Assembly: GCA_977006965.1 (NCBI GenBank)
Contig: OZ345362.1
Location: 248,001-312,000 of the forward strand
DNA from: Phymatolithon calcareum
Lineage: Eukaryota > Rhodophyta > Florideophyceae > Hapalidiales
Direction of reading: 5' to 3'
DNA length: 64,000 bases
Shown here: positions 42,862 to 54,640 of the stretch, in pieces
Layout of the letters: each line of letters opens with the position of its first letter
How positions within the stretch are numbered: the stretch's first letter is position 1
Notes under the pieces: model-generated
The model's input: only the letters and a program-made list of their open reading frames with translations
Told to the model about the DNA's origin: nothing
Database searches by the model: none
Program-made: the position numbers and the translations under genes

Positions 42862-44300
42862 TCCAGAACTTTTCTTCACGGTTATGACAGCACCACGTAC
42901 CGAACACAGAAGGTCATGCTTTTCAACAGCAACACAGTCGTTGCGAATAATATCTGACGCTTTTTTTCATAAGTGTTCCACAACTAGGGTATTCTGACAA
43001 TTCAGTTTTCGAAGCACCGCAGCCACATATCAGAAATCCTGTCTTCCGTTTACACAAGTGTTCGTCTGCATCAGCTTTTGTTACACTCCCGAGGTTCGCA
43101 CTCCAGCTGGAGTTTCGTTTCAGACACAGTTTCTATGTCGGCCACTTGCAGCTCGTTCGGCATTAATTTCAAGTTGAAATATGAAGACGCAACGAAGGAA
43201 GTTGAATATTTGAAATAGTGCAACATTGAGGAAACGGTGCTTGACACAAATACCGCCCAGTATGCATAACGAAAGTACTGTAAGAGGAAACTCGATTCTG
43301 TGCTTCACACACATACAACACAATGGAATTTGAAATTGTGCTTGACACGAATGGGCATGCCATATACAGCAAAATGGTGTTCGACACCTCATTCCAGAAA
43401 TTCTCTTCACCGTTATGACAGCACCACGTACCGAACACGGAAGGTCATGCTTTTCAACAGCAACACAGTCGTTGCGAATAATATCTGACGCTTTTTTTCA
43501 TAAGTGTTCCACAACTAGGGTATTCTGACAATTCAGTTTTCGAAGCACCGCAGCCACAAATCAGAAATCCTGGCTTCCGTTTACACAAGTGTTCGTCTGC
43601 ATCAGCTGTTGTTACACTCCCGAGGTTCGCACTCCAGCTGGAGTTTCGTTTCAGACACAGTTTCTATGTCGGCCACTTGCAGCTCGTTCGGCATTAATTT
43701 CAAGTTGAAATATGAAGACGCAACGAAGGAAGCTGAATATTTGAAATAGTGCAACATTGAGGAAACGGTGCTTGACACAAATACCGCCCAGTATGCATAA
43801 CGAAAGTACTGTAAGAGGAAACTCGATTCTGTGCTTCACACACATACCACACAATGGAACTTGAAATTGTGCTTGACAAGAATGGGCATGCCATATACAG
43901 CAAAATGGTGTTCGGTACCTCATTCCAGAAATTCTCTTCACGGTTATGAAAGCCCCACGTACCGAACACGGAAGGTCATGCTTTTCACCAGCAACACAGT
44001 CGTTGCAAATAATATCTGACGCTTTTTTTCATAAGTGTTCCACAACTAGGGTATTCTGACAACTCAGTTCTCGACGCACGGCAGCCAGAAATCAAGACTC
44101 CGCCCTTCTCTTTGTACCAAATTTCGTCTGCATCAACTGTTCTTACACTCTCGAGATTCGCACTGCAACAGGAATCTCGTTTCCGACACTGTTGCTATGT
44201 CGGCCACTTGGATCTTTTTCGACATCTAGTTCAGGTTGGAAACCGAGGAGGCCACGAAAATGTCAATTACTCTGAAATGGTGCTCAGCTGAAGTACTTCG
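42862..44300 (+). repeat. Tandem repeat with 531-bp period
   Basis: Two almost identical units (42862-43392 and 43393-43923) are followed by a third, diverged and shortened unit to about 44300. They contain GTTCGCACTCCAGC, CAGACACAG and a CGGTGCTTGACACAAATACC motif. Identical minus-strand frames at 43410-43120 and 43941-43651 are exactly one period apart and are not taken as genes. Related sequence is at 62490-63240. Confidence 0.85.
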
Positions 44301-44574
44301 AAACTGGTCATGAAACCAATACATGGGAAACAGTGCTTCTCGCCAGTACTGCCCATTGTACATGGCAAAATTACTGGGAAATATTGTTCGTCACTTCAGT
44401 CTAGAACTCCATCATGAAGGTTTTCCCGTGCTTTACGAACAGCGCATGAAACGTTTGAATTTTAATGAGGAAAACTCCGCTCGTTGCCAGTTGATATATC
44501 TCTTCTGTTTCCAGCAACCTACTTTCTTCGTTTTGTCATTTGAGAAGCTATTTACACATTTTCGCTACTGCAAA

Positions 44575-45060
44575 TTGAGCAAAAACTATTGCCGCTACCA
44601 GTGGACGCCGATCGGCCAGCGAAAACAGCGTTGGCTGAAGCTCATCATGTTCGACGTGTGTTGTAATGGGTTGGTGTTGCGCACGGGTGACGACGCATTG
44701 AGGCGAACAGTGGCAGCATTGATGTCTCCGATCGGTCAGATGGCGCTCCAGAAAGTCGGTTGGGAATTCGATGACCAAGGAAACTTGGAAAACATGTGGC
44801 AAAAAGTGACGGTCCTTCTTCGTGATATGAAGTGCTTGAGCGAAATGGTTGTCTCAATAACCGATCTTGCAGAGCACGGGAAGGTGCATCTGGCCAAGGA
44901 GGTTTACGAGCTCATCTACTTCACGCAGCACCGACTATTGCACCACGTGGTGGTAGACTCACCGCGTGTCAGGAGAGGGGCCACTGAGGATGCAGTTAGA
45001 TATTTATATATATATATGAAATCGGCCTCAGGGGTCATTCTGATTTCTTTGCTTGCCAAG
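44575..45060 (+). pseudogene. Duplicated 3' end of the 743-aa gene
   Basis: Matches 58740-59250 closely. It encodes RRTVAALMSPIGQMALQKVG and the following 90 residues of that protein, but lacks about 40 bp of the middle of the aligned region, and its stop codon has changed so the frame runs on. The 5' two kilobases of the gene are absent. The adjoining downstream sequence is also duplicated (45911-46799), so this is a segmental duplication rather than a processed copy. It is cut off from the downstream part by a pogo-like insertion. Confidence 0.85.
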
Positions 45061-45062
45061 TA

Positions 45063-45910
45063 CTGTAATTGGTAGAGTTTTGTACCCCCCTGCATAGAAA
45101 TATTTCAAAATCAATGTTTAGGAAAATCGCCTTTCAGAATAGTCCTGTGCCCTCCGGCCATATAGCACCGAGATCATGATTTTTAGTATTACTTTTCTCG
45201 ATGGAAATCACGGCTCTGCAAATAGAAGACAATCTAAAAATTCCCGCTCAAGTGATATTACAGTACCGCTGAAAATATTGGGAAACAAGATTCAAAAGTT
45301 TCAACTTTAATTAATGACGTCAAGCAATAAATTCTACTACAGGCAATTTAGCAAGTGCAGAGTACTTATATTATGTTATGTACAGTAAACAATGCATTTT
45401 TTAATAAGTAGCAGTATATAGTTCCGGAATACTGCCAATCCGTTCAGAAGTAACCAAAGAACACCTCGCTTCCACGATGCGGACCAACAAATTCATCATC
45501 CGGAAAAAGCACAAAATTCTTCAGTATGGGGACAGCAAGGCATTTCAACGTTCAGCCATCCCAAATTCGCAGGTGGCGAAAAAATATCGAAAATTTAAAG
45601 GAAGTCTACGAGAAGAGGCCCACTGCACTCTCAATGCACCGTGGCGGTGTGTCCGAAAACGAGGAGTTCGAAAAGCAGATCTATGATTAGGTGCGAGAAC
45701 AGCGCGATAAGGAGCTCGCCGTATGAACTGAAGCAATAGTAATTTTTACAATGAGTAAATTTTTGCAATATATTTGGACTCGTTTTACGAAAAATTATGT
45801 GTAAGCAAAATGGCTCCACAATAATTTTTGCGAGTACTACGTTTTTAGCTCCACCGAGCTTGTCCAACCCGTACTCCCGAACAGGGGGTACAGGACTCTA
45901 CCAATTACGG
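45063..45910 (+). mobile_element. Pogo-like (Tc1/mariner superfamily) relic with TA target duplication
   Basis: The left end CTGTAATTGGTAGAGTTTTG followed by TACCCCC is mirrored by GGGGGTACAGGACTCTACCA and ATTACGG at the right, giving inverted repeats of about 30 bp. TA flanks both sides (45061-45062 and 45911-45912). The other copy of the duplicated segment shows the empty site with a single TA at 59258-59259. Inside, plus-strand frames near 45477-45720 read (N)SQVAKKYRKF and, after a frameshift, ENEEFEKQIYD and VREQRDKELAV, which resembles the psq/CENP-B-type DNA-binding region of pogo/Tigger transposases. The DDE catalytic domain is missing. Confidence 0.88.
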
Positions 45911-46120
45911 TATGATATTATGCGCAATGTGCAGGGGATAGCCAGAAGTACGGTGTGTCTTATGCCAGAGAGGTAAGATAGCGAAAGTGCCAAAAGTTTC
46001 CGGGTTGAACTTCTTGAACAAGGGCTAGAGATATTATTCAAACAGTCTGCAATGATTTGAGACGCGTCACCAGCAGCTCTGGGGCATTACATCCAGGGTG
46101 CAACCAAGTAAACAAGGCAC
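45911..46120 (+). repeat. Duplicated downstream flank of the 743-aa gene
   Basis: Continues the segmental duplication after the pogo-like insertion; matches 59259-59467 closely (ATTATGCGCAATGTGCAGGG and following). Function unknown. Confidence 0.8.
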
Positions 46121-46799
46121 TTTGCCGCCCGGGTGATGATAGTAAATTATGACCAAAAACGCTTCCAATGTTACAGTTCACACTTTTCAAATATGAGCAG
46201 AGAAAAACCTTTGTCAGGTGCGCGCAGGCAGCGAAGAAAAGTCAAAATATTCGAAACTATGAAGCTGTTATGATACATTAATTTATTACAAAAGTTTATT
46301 CAGATCTCCACTTCTCAAGGTCATGCACTTGACCAGTTATTCCAAAATAAACTAGTTATTTTGAAAGCCAAAGTACCGACCGGCTCGCCGGGGACAACAA
46401 GTAGCTGGACTCTGAAAAATAGGATTTTTAATCGTTTGGCTTACTTGTCAAGGTCATGCTCCTGACCGACTGCTCCAAAAGGAACAAATTATTTTGAAAC
46501 GACCGATAGTGACCGGCTCATCTAGATCTTGCCTTCGAAAAATAGAGTGTTTTATAGAATTTTTATGATATGAGCGAGTCGGTGGGTAAGGGACCAGCTT
46601 GTCCTGGATTACAGCAAGGATATTCTAGCCAATAAAAGCGCTGTATTAAATTATCATCATTCGGCCGACAAGCAGGTTGTCGCCCTGTAGGATCGGTCCG
46701 CATATGGGCATTCAGCTCGGATATGAGACCTTGGCTTCACCTCGGTGCATATCCGTGGCCTCGTGCCCATATCTGGGCGTCTCAAGCGGGCGACAACCC
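46121..46799 (+). mobile_element. GCCCGG TIR element, copy 2
   Basis: Starts TTTGCCGCCCGGGTGATGAT and ends GCGGGCGACAACCCCTAC. It has two of the 135-bp internal units (46305 and 46441) and the palindromic tail. The same element at the same position in the duplicated segment (59468) shows that it was present before duplication. Confidence 0.75.
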
Positions 46800-46816
46800 C
46801 TACTTGTACCCAATTG

Positions 46817-46980
46817 AAGCGCTGCATTAAATTATCGTCACCGGGCAGACAAGCAGGTTGTCGCCCGGTAGGATCAGTCCGCATATTGTCACTCGGCTCG
46901 GAAATTAGACCTCGGCTTCGCCTCGGTGTATATCCGTGGCCTCGTGCCATATTCGGACATCTCCATAGAGCGACAACCAC
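46817..46980 (+). repeat. Extra copy of the palindromic tail of the GCCCGG element
   Basis: From GCGCTGCATTAAATTATCGT through TTGTCGCCCGGTAGG and CCTCGGCTTCGCCTCGG to GAGCGACAACC. It repeats the last 170 bp of the element just before it. The tail can therefore be amplified separately. Confidence 0.7.
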
Positions 46981-47103
46981 GACGTGACATTTGGCAGCGA
47001 CGGACGTTAATTCTTATTTTTAAAAGGGTTGACACCAATCTAGAGCCTGCAATGCATGAACCGCTTGCAAAAGACGCAGCTACAGTTTCATTTTAGAGAT
47101 TCC

Positions 47104-47109
47104 TTTATT
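47104..47109 (-). terminator. AATAAA signal overlapping the end of the recombinase gene
   Basis: On the minus strand AATAAA begins 4 nt after the stop codon, so the 3' UTR would be very short. Confidence 0.4.
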
Positions 47110-47112
47110 AAT

Positions 47113-48852
47113 CTAAAGAGTAAACAACTCATGCTTGTTTGGTGGATCAATTGTTTCGCAAATATCCTCGTCCGATGAGCTTATTTCCACATTCATTTCT
47201 TCATCTTCTCGGTTTTCATCACCATATTCTATGTTCTGAACGAGGTTTGCAAGCCTTGATGCAGCTTCCATCGTATTCTCCCTCGTGCAAGCCCTGTACG
47301 TTTGCTTGATCATTTCTTGGCTGGTGTTCATGATTTTGGCAAGAAAGACGAGGAAAGAGTCTTCGTTCATCTCCTTAAACATTTTTCCTCTTTGGTACAT
47401 TGTGATCGCCATCGTTGCATAACTTGACCGAATATTCATCATGGTGAGAGACGCGAGCTCAGGATCCGAGTTCCTTAAAAAGCATCGCACCGTGGATAAG
47501 ATAGAACACTCTTTCAAAGCCCTTGGGTAACGTGTGTCAATTAGCAGTGGAAGAATTTCACTTCGAGAATTCACAATGAGGTAAGGACGTATGTACTCAG
47601 CATGAAATGCTAGGAATGAAAAGACAGCCCCGGGGAATAAAACTTCCGGAAAATCAGTATCTCTTGTTCGCTTTTCTCGAAGAGTCGGCAAGGAAAAGCA
47701 ACCGTCGCGTTTCACTGTTTTGCTGAGTGCTCTTATCTGGGACATAGGAGGGCACTGCACTTGACAGTACGCTTGTGAGCGCTGGCCACCGCCGTTGAGA
47801 ACCAAAAATGAGATGAAATTAATATTCCACTTTTGCAAAACCTTGGGCTTCTTTTCAAAGTACCTGTACAGCAATTTCCTTCGATTACTTTCTGGAGCAC
47901 ATTTCACCATATTTGTAAATGATTGCCGAAGTCCAATTAGCTTGTTGCTTGCAATTGTGGACAAAGCGCCAAAGTCCGCTGGAAGCAGGACGCTGTTAAG
48001 TCTTGACCGTACGAAGTGACTCTTTGCAATTGCTGACTTCTTGCGTGATTCCCTTTTGTAGCTTGCCACAGTACCACGTAGAAAGTCTGCGATACTCGCA
48101 GATATTTTTTCTTGCACAACGTCTCGAGTTGACACAAAAAAGGTTTCTGAGTGGTCAAAGAATTTAACAAGTTGGGCTGCCTTGTACGCGACTGTTGATA
48201 CGGCATTATTAGATTTAAAGTGTCCAATAAAAACTTTAACAGCGTCCCGATGGTTCGCCGCGCGAAATAAACTTCCCTCTCTCCACAGAGATTTGAAGGA
48301 CGCCTTGCTGATCTTTCCTGACGCAACAAGGAACCGAATCAGCTGACCAACAACTGATTTAAGTCCCTTGTACATGGCAGGCTCATGACCAAGTTGTCCG
48401 TGTGCTTCAAAATTCTGGCTATAGATTGCCTTTAGATCGAGTAAGCACTTGTGGCTTACTTGTACACCGCAGTAAATCTGCTTTTCCTCGACATTCAGAA
48501 AGCATGCAGATTCCTCAGAAAAGAAAAGCCACGGAAGAGTCTGAATGACTATATCCCAAGCGTCCTTTACGTGATCACTCCTTTCTTCTTCAGACGAAGA
48601 TGAATCGACAGCTTCGAGACGACGAGCTTTGTGTCTTTTGGAACGAGAAAGTCGAGTTCGGAGACGTTTCTTTTGATTTCTTTCAACGGCGCTAAAATTG
48701 AGAGGAAATTGAGGAAACCCAAGCCCGCTGCCGTCATCACTGTCGCCGTCAGTACTTGACGACGCGGACACTTCAAAATCTTGCAATTCTTCAGCTTTCC
48801 TTAACTTGGAAGTTTGCCTTCGTCTTTTCCGTGAACGTCTTATCTTCGGCAT
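47113..48852 (-). CDS. Tyrosine recombinase, Crypton-like (579 aa)
   Basis: The first ATG of the frame is at 48852 (MPKIRRSRKRRRQ). Residues 1-115 are basic and Ser/Asp-rich with an NLS look and no clear fold. The catalytic part is C-terminal: NGGGQRSQAY supplies Arg358, LTMMNIRSSYATMAI supplies Arg475, and MNTSQEMIKQTYRAC supplies Tyr519, the nucleophile. The His of the usual HxxR box is replaced by Met472, and the second His/Trp is not obvious. This pattern is that of eukaryotic tyrosine recombinases (Crypton, DIRS, fungal Starship captains). No reverse transcriptase or RNase H is next to it, so Crypton or Starship-like fits better than DIRS. The frame is intact. It is flanked at 46.1-47.0 and 50.7-51.4 kb by directly repeated GCCCGG elements. 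Confidence 0.75.
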   Translation of the reverse strand: MPKIRRSRKRRRQTSKLRKAEELQDFEVSASSSTDGDSDDGSGLGFPQFPLNFSAVERNQKKRLRTRLSRSKRHKARRLEAVDSSSSEEERSDHVKDAWDIVIQTLPWLFFSEESACFLNVEEKQIYCGVQVSHKCLLDLKAIYSQNFEAHGQLGHEPAMYKGLKSVVGQLIRFLVASGKISKASFKSLWREGSLFRAANHRDAVKVFIGHFKSNNAVSTVAYKAAQLVKFFDHSETFFVSTRDVVQEKISASIADFLRGTVASYKRESRKKSAIAKSHFVRSRLNSVLLPADFGALSTIASNKLIGLRQSFTNMVKCAPESNRRKLLYRYFEKKPKVLQKWNINFISFLVLNGGGQRSQAYCQVQCPPMSQIRALSKTVKRDGCFSLPTLREKRTRDTDFPEVLFPGAVFSFLAFHAEYIRPYLIVNSRSEILPLLIDTRYPRALKECSILSTVRCFLRNSDPELASLTMMNIRSSYATMAITMYQRGKMFKEMNEDSFLVFLAKIMNTSQEMIKQTYRACTRENTMEAASRLANLVQNIEYGDENREDEEMNVEISSSDEDICETIDPPNKHELFTL

Positions 48853-48960
48853 AGTTGGATGGGTGTGTTGGTATGCTGCGGAACTGCTGAACAGGTCGGC
48901 GAAGCGAACAGAGCTTAATATTCTGTCATTCAACAGCAAGTGCGTGCAACTCAGGTGATT

Positions 48961-50070
48961 AAATGATTATCAAAAATGAAAGCTCTGCAGTACATGCGAG
49001 AGGCTGTCAAGCGTGAAGACCATATATATGGCCCAGATGGTGTAGTGTGTATCATTGACACTACAGATTAATGTGAAGCAGAAAAATCGTGTTCAATGTT
49101 GGCACAAGGATTAAAATTTATCTTACAGCAGATGCGTCATATTCTTCCTGTCTGGAGACGAATTGCATCCACTTCAAGCGAAATGGATAATCCAGCAGAG
49201 TGAAGAAATCTGCCAGACATTTGTGGAATCTTTACAATTCTCAGTCAATTAAAGTGACTTGAATGGATTGAGAGCTTTTCAAGTGCAAATACATTAATGT
49301 AGCCAAGTTGGTGGGGCGCGCTTCATCTATGGCACGCACGTGCAAGATAGTAAATGTGTTCAGTGTTTGCAGTGAGACGAGAAACAAAGTTTTCAAACAT
49401 CCCAAGGATTAGGCCACTAGAAAAGACAGCGATGAGAACGTCGAAAAATAATTTTGCTATGGAAACTGATCTATGGGTGCAGAACAGGGCAGTATTTCTA
49501 TGAGTGCAGTACAGTTCAGTTTTTCTATCGTAGAAAATGGGGATCAGGTAAATCAATGCCAGTGAGCTTAAACGAGCTTACACCGGCCGGACATAACAGG
49601 CAGTGAGCCGGTCTCAGGTTTTCACTCCTGGCACTTTCCAACTGCCGTGTACTCCAAAATTAGAAATTGGTGTCTCCGTGTCTGTACTGTGACTGTCCTT
49701 GTCGATGGACTAGCGCGAACGGTGTATATTGCGTTGTCGAACTCGATATACTTCTCAAAGCTGTACAGTTTTGAAAATAATCGAACTAATTTTCAGAATA
49801 CAAATGGTTAAAGAGTGATTAGAAAATGAAGCTCTTGGATTCAGCAGGAGAAGCTACTACTCGGAGATATAGAACGAGTGCCATTTTTAATAAATCCTCT
49901 CCAAGAAGTATAAAAGAACCACACTTCTACGAGAAGCCTTCAACCAGTGCGCCTATTCCATTTGGCTAACCGTCTCCCATTCTGTCGCTGTTTGGCGCGC
50001 CAATTGTCTCACTATCCAGCAATGGCCAAACTCAACCAATCTTTACTATCAATCTGTTCGTAGAAGGACT
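48961..50070. other. Upstream of the recombinase; diverged dispersed repeat
   Basis: About 49200-49340 is similar to 53540-53660 (TTTACA, TTCAGT, GATTGAGAG, TTTTCAAGTGCAA and GCTTCATC in the same order). No gene is recognised. Confidence 0.35.
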
Positions 50071-50074
50071 CAGG

Positions 50075-50689
50075 TTGTTTCAACTAGAGCGCAAAGTAAG
50101 GCAGTCACCGATGGATGACTCAAGAGGTTCAAACCTCCGAAGTGATAACGCAATTGGCGTTCGCGATGTACAGCACTCTCCCTCTATTTTCCGGGTATCA
50201 GATTTGAAGTCATACGGAGCCAATCGCAAAATGGCAGTCCAATGGTGGAATAGTCTGTGCTTCTATCTGTATCAACTGAGCTCCCCTGAGAGCAAAGCTC
50301 TCTTCATCCAATCGAGATGTACAATCGGATTTTCCCAAAGTAGGACTCCTATCAAACCGCTTACATGACGTGGGAAAAAGCGGTGTGTGTGGGTGGAGTA
50401 TTTGCAGTCATTTGTAGTGGAAGAATTTGAGAGACTGAACTCTGCCCGTGTCCAGTCAAGGAAGAATCTTTCGTTTGTGTCCACGGACCTTGATGAGCGT
50501 ACCAAGCGCCCAATCATCTCGCATGTGACAGATTCTTGGATTCAATATTTCATTAACCAGACTAGTAATGTTATACGTAAGCAATTCGGTTCACAGAAAC
50601 GCTGCATGGCACACGATGAATACTCGGAAAAATTAATTGCATGGACAATGATCAATAGTTGCTCTTCCGTAGCTATTGCATCGCCGATG
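50075..50689 (+). pseudogene. Unknown gene fragment cut by a GCCCGG element
   Basis: Two plus-strand frames (50075-50368 and 50387-50689) are adjacent and look protein-like: KMAVQWWNSLCFYLYQLSSP in the first, EEFERLNSARVQSRKNL and SWIQYFINQTSNVIRKQFG in the second. The second runs straight into the repeat element at 50690. I recognise no family. A gene disrupted by the insertion is the simplest reading. Confidence 0.35.
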
Positions 50690-51357
50690 TTGTCGGCCGG
50701 GTGATGATAATAAATTATGACCGAAGAAGCTACTTATGATACAATTTACGTTTTCAAATTTGAGCACGAAATAACCTTTGTCAAGTGCGCGCAGGCCAAG
50801 AAGAAAAGCTTATAATTTAAATACTATGAAGACGTTATGATACGTTTATTTGCTACAAAACTTTAATCAGCTCCTCACTTGTCAAGTTCATGCACTTGAC
50901 CTTTTGCTCGAAAACAAACTAATTATTTTGAAACCCAAAGTACAGGCCCGTTCGTCGAGGACGACAAGTAGCTCGAACTGAATTGTTTGGCTCACTTGTC
51001 AAGTTCAAGCACTTGACCTGTTGTTCCAAAATAAACTAATGTTTTTGAAAGCGAAAGTACAGACCCGTTCGTCGAGGACGACAAATAGCTCGACTTCAAA
51101 AAATAGGATTTTTTATCGAATTTCTATGGTGCGGGCAAGTCGGTGCATAAGGAACCAGCTTCTCCTGGACTGCAGCGAGGATATTCTACCCAATAAAAGC
51201 GCTGCATTAAATTATCATCACCCGGCCGAGAAGCGGGTTGTCTCCCGGTAGGATCGGTCCGCATATGGGCACTCGGCTCGGATATGAGACCTCGGCTTCG
51301 CCTCGGTGCATATCCGTGGCCTCGTTCCCATATCCGGAGCTCTCCACCGGGCGACAA
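50690..51357 (+). mobile_element. GCCCGG TIR element, copy 3
   Basis: Starts TTGTCGGCCGGGTGATGATA and ends CCGGGCGACAA with CCCCTAC after it. It has two internal units (50875 and 50993) and a well preserved palindromic tail (51245-51345). The flanks GCCGATG and CCCCTAC do not match, so no target duplication is visible. Confidence 0.75.
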
Positions 51358-54300
51358 CCCCTACTTGTCGATCAGTGAAAATAAATTAGCAACTGATATG
51401 ATGTTATGGAACTACCATGAGCTCCGTGGCATGGGGGAAAGAAAATCGAGTCTTCGCCACAGCTCAGTCTTACTCGGAGAGTTATTATTAACATCTACAA
51501 GAACCCGCGCGACCCCCAGAAAACGGCAGTAATCTACCACAATTTTGCCTATAAGCAGTTTAACCTACTGCCCAAGATTCGGAAATATCTGTTTCTTATG
51601 CAACCTAAACGAGAAATTCCTTCCTACTAATTTCAAATCGTACAAATAAAAGCGTATTGATCGATTATACATGGATGGAAATGAGTTGGCTTTCAGAGAC
51701 CTCTTTCATAACGGAATAATCGTGGTGTTTCAGTTAGTCGTTGTTTCTCGTCTCCATATCCCGGTTAAAGTTCTCATTTTCTTAAAGTGTGATCAGGAGT
51801 CGTGCTTGTCCATTTCTTAATCTGTAGAGCGATTTCATTGAAATCTTCGACGCAAACAAAGCACTAGCTCGTACAAGAGAGTTTATCTTGCTCACACTTA
51901 TCCTGCTGGTTCGATAAATTTGCGGATTACTTTTGGACAACGTCTGCTGAGACTTTAATTTTGATTGGATCTCTCGTTCCAACTATGAAAATAATTTCTT
52001 CTTCTTTCCCCTCTCGAGTATTCAGCGACTTTGAGAACTGTTTCCAGCGGTCGTCTCTGGAGAGCTCAATTTAACATAAGCACTTGCCCCAGTAGAAAAA
52101 TAGTTAAGTGCTCTTGCGTATCTCTCTTAGTTGCGTCCTATCTCCCGGTAGGTTCTTCTTGATCGCTGTTTTCTCCGCATTTAGATTTTTCTGCGAGTTA
52201 TTGGTCACTTACTTTTCCACTGACTGATGTCACTAGTTTTCTCAAGCGACTGGCAAAATGCTGAGATGTACGTACTATTAATTCACAGATTAAGGTTCTA
52301 AAAATGACGAAGAGAACATCAAAAGAGTCCAATGAATATCACTGTGCAGATAATTCATCCTTCTTGAATGCACGAGAAGATAATTTACTCGCGGCTTCAC
52401 CAAGATTGGAACGGATTCGACCTGCAAATGCAGGTCCTATTGCGGTAGCTGGTGTCTAACTACTTCTGCTTTATCATAAACCGCGTTCTGTATTGCTACC
52501 CAATTACACAGTTCCAACACGCTCCTATTTGCAAGATGATTCCGGTGGCGTAAAAGAAGGGGAGGAGATCAAAAATGTGGCGCGGGGTACTTGGAGTTCC
52601 ATTCCCAACTGTGCATTTTTCAAGACAAATGGAGGGTCAAGTGTCGAACGCAGGTGTCAGACTTCATGGGAAGTATATGATTTGGACTAGTTATTGTACT
52701 ATTTTACGGGGATCGCGTTATTCGACGTTCCTGATTGTTTTCACATTTTCGACAACACTGACCGTTTCGATATGGCATGGTGATCGGATACAATCGATAA
52801 TCCAACTGTTTTGATTTGGTACGAGTTTTTTCAGTCAAGATGCTGATCCCTGGGAGATTCTCAATACTTTTTCCCTATATTGAATTAAAGTAGAGATTTC
52901 AGAGACAAATCTCGAGAAAATACAATGGCACTTGGCTGCGCCACGAGTCTCAGTGGAGCGTGAAGCACTTCAGGCAAAAGAAAAACGTTTTTTACGTTGG
53001 ACGTGGCTATGGGCAACTTTCACGGCGCACATGGTGCATTTTAAGTCTTCACGAAAGTCTCTCAGTGCTTGTAACGTAGCCAAAAAGCTCCTGACGATGT
53101 CCCTCTCGCCGCCTATATATATTAATGAATTATAGAAGTCTGGAGTCAGATGTAAATCCAACGGCAGGTGATATTGGATGCACTTATCGATATAAAAATG
53201 TGGATTATCTCGTTGTGTTACGCAATCGACGTATTCATTCAGTCCAGCGAATAGAGGCTACCAGTCCAAAAGACAGCGACATTTGTGCTCCTGCTGAGAA
53301 TGATCAATGACTCCAGTACCGGAATTCAATAGTAGAAAAAGGAGTCAGCCATACTCCTTTCCAACGTGTTGAGATTTATGTTTATACCACAAATGCTAAA
53401 CTTTGACGGTCGATCACTAATTGACACAGCGCTCTGGGGGGCTTTCAATAGTGTCCTCCATTTCTCAATCCACGTTTTTAATACTGGCAAACCACTTTAT
53501 GGCTGAAAGAGCCATGGAAGTGTGCCAAATGCTGTTTTATGGAACCTTTACAGTTTTCAGTATATTGGAATGAATTTATAAGATTGAGAGGATTTCAAGT
53601 GCAAGCATAGTGATGTATCGCAATCGTCGGTTCGTGCTTCATCACTGGTAGTGATTTTAAGGATGGGATTTTCGATCAATGGTCTCACAGGGATTAGGAA
53701 ACGTTTTCAAAGAACTACATGTTCTCAACGAGGAACGCGGAAAACTTTGAATATATCAAATTATTCTGGCCAGAAAATCGATATTTCAGACGCTGAGATA
53801 AATAAGTAAAAATGAGCCGAGATGTCGACCAGCGCTAGGTTATATTGAATGCAGCTCGCTTAAGAACCTAGTGGATGATCTTCGAGACCTTTACTGGACA
53901 TATGTGATATCGTGACTCATCGTGACTTGATGTAACGCGCGCCCTTGGAGTCGACCCACATGAGTTTGCCAGCTGATGGCACGTCTCTACTTGAGAATTG
54001 CAAAGTTGGAAATTGAACCACAGAAAGTCAGTTTCGAACAAATAGATTAACTCGTTATACGCGAAAGCGATATTGTCCTCGCGTCAAGCGTCGAAATACA
54101 TCCAATGTATAACACAGCAATATGAACGTCGTAAATATGTGCTGCCGTGGAGACGCATCTATGAATGCAGTACATTACCGCCATTGGAAAGACGCAGATC
54201 GATCATCCTTCTTGTCTATTGTTTCTATGTGCATGGCTATATCACCAGATCTATAGTATCTCATTCTCTATGGTACTGCTAAATTCGAGCTCAAGAGTCA

Positions 54301-54640
54301 GTCAATACGTTCTTCCATCTCTGATTCCGGATCACATCAAATTGATGTGCTGACAATTTAAAGTTCTATCAGAAAATCATACCAGACGTATTGCAGTTCT
54401 TGTGAGTGTCGGCCTCTTCTTCTATCGAAATGCTCTCAAATTGCTAGGCTGAATATTAATATGCTCACTTTGAGCAAAAGAAAAGCGGAGGAGATTTTTG
54501 TCGCTCACATCCTCGTTTTCTTTTCTCACTTCGGTCCGAACGTTGAAGGCATCGACGTTCCAGCTCCAAGCTCATCTAACTGTGAGTCTCTTATTCGTCT
54601 CTCTCTGTGTGCACTGCATTGGATATCATCCTATTTCATC
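51358..54640. other. Long gene-poor stretch
   Basis: One isolated GGAGAGCTCAATTTAA unit lies near 52060. The part at 53500-53760 is a diverged relative of 49200-49500. All open frames are under 80 codons and none has a recognisable motif. Confidence 0.4.

Noticed and set aside
43120-43941. Two 96-codon minus-strand frames one period apart as duplicate genes
   Set aside because: They are copies of the 531-bp repeat with no recognisable motif.
48853-48939. Recombinase start at 48939
   Set aside because: The codon there is TTG; the first ATG of the frame is at 48852.
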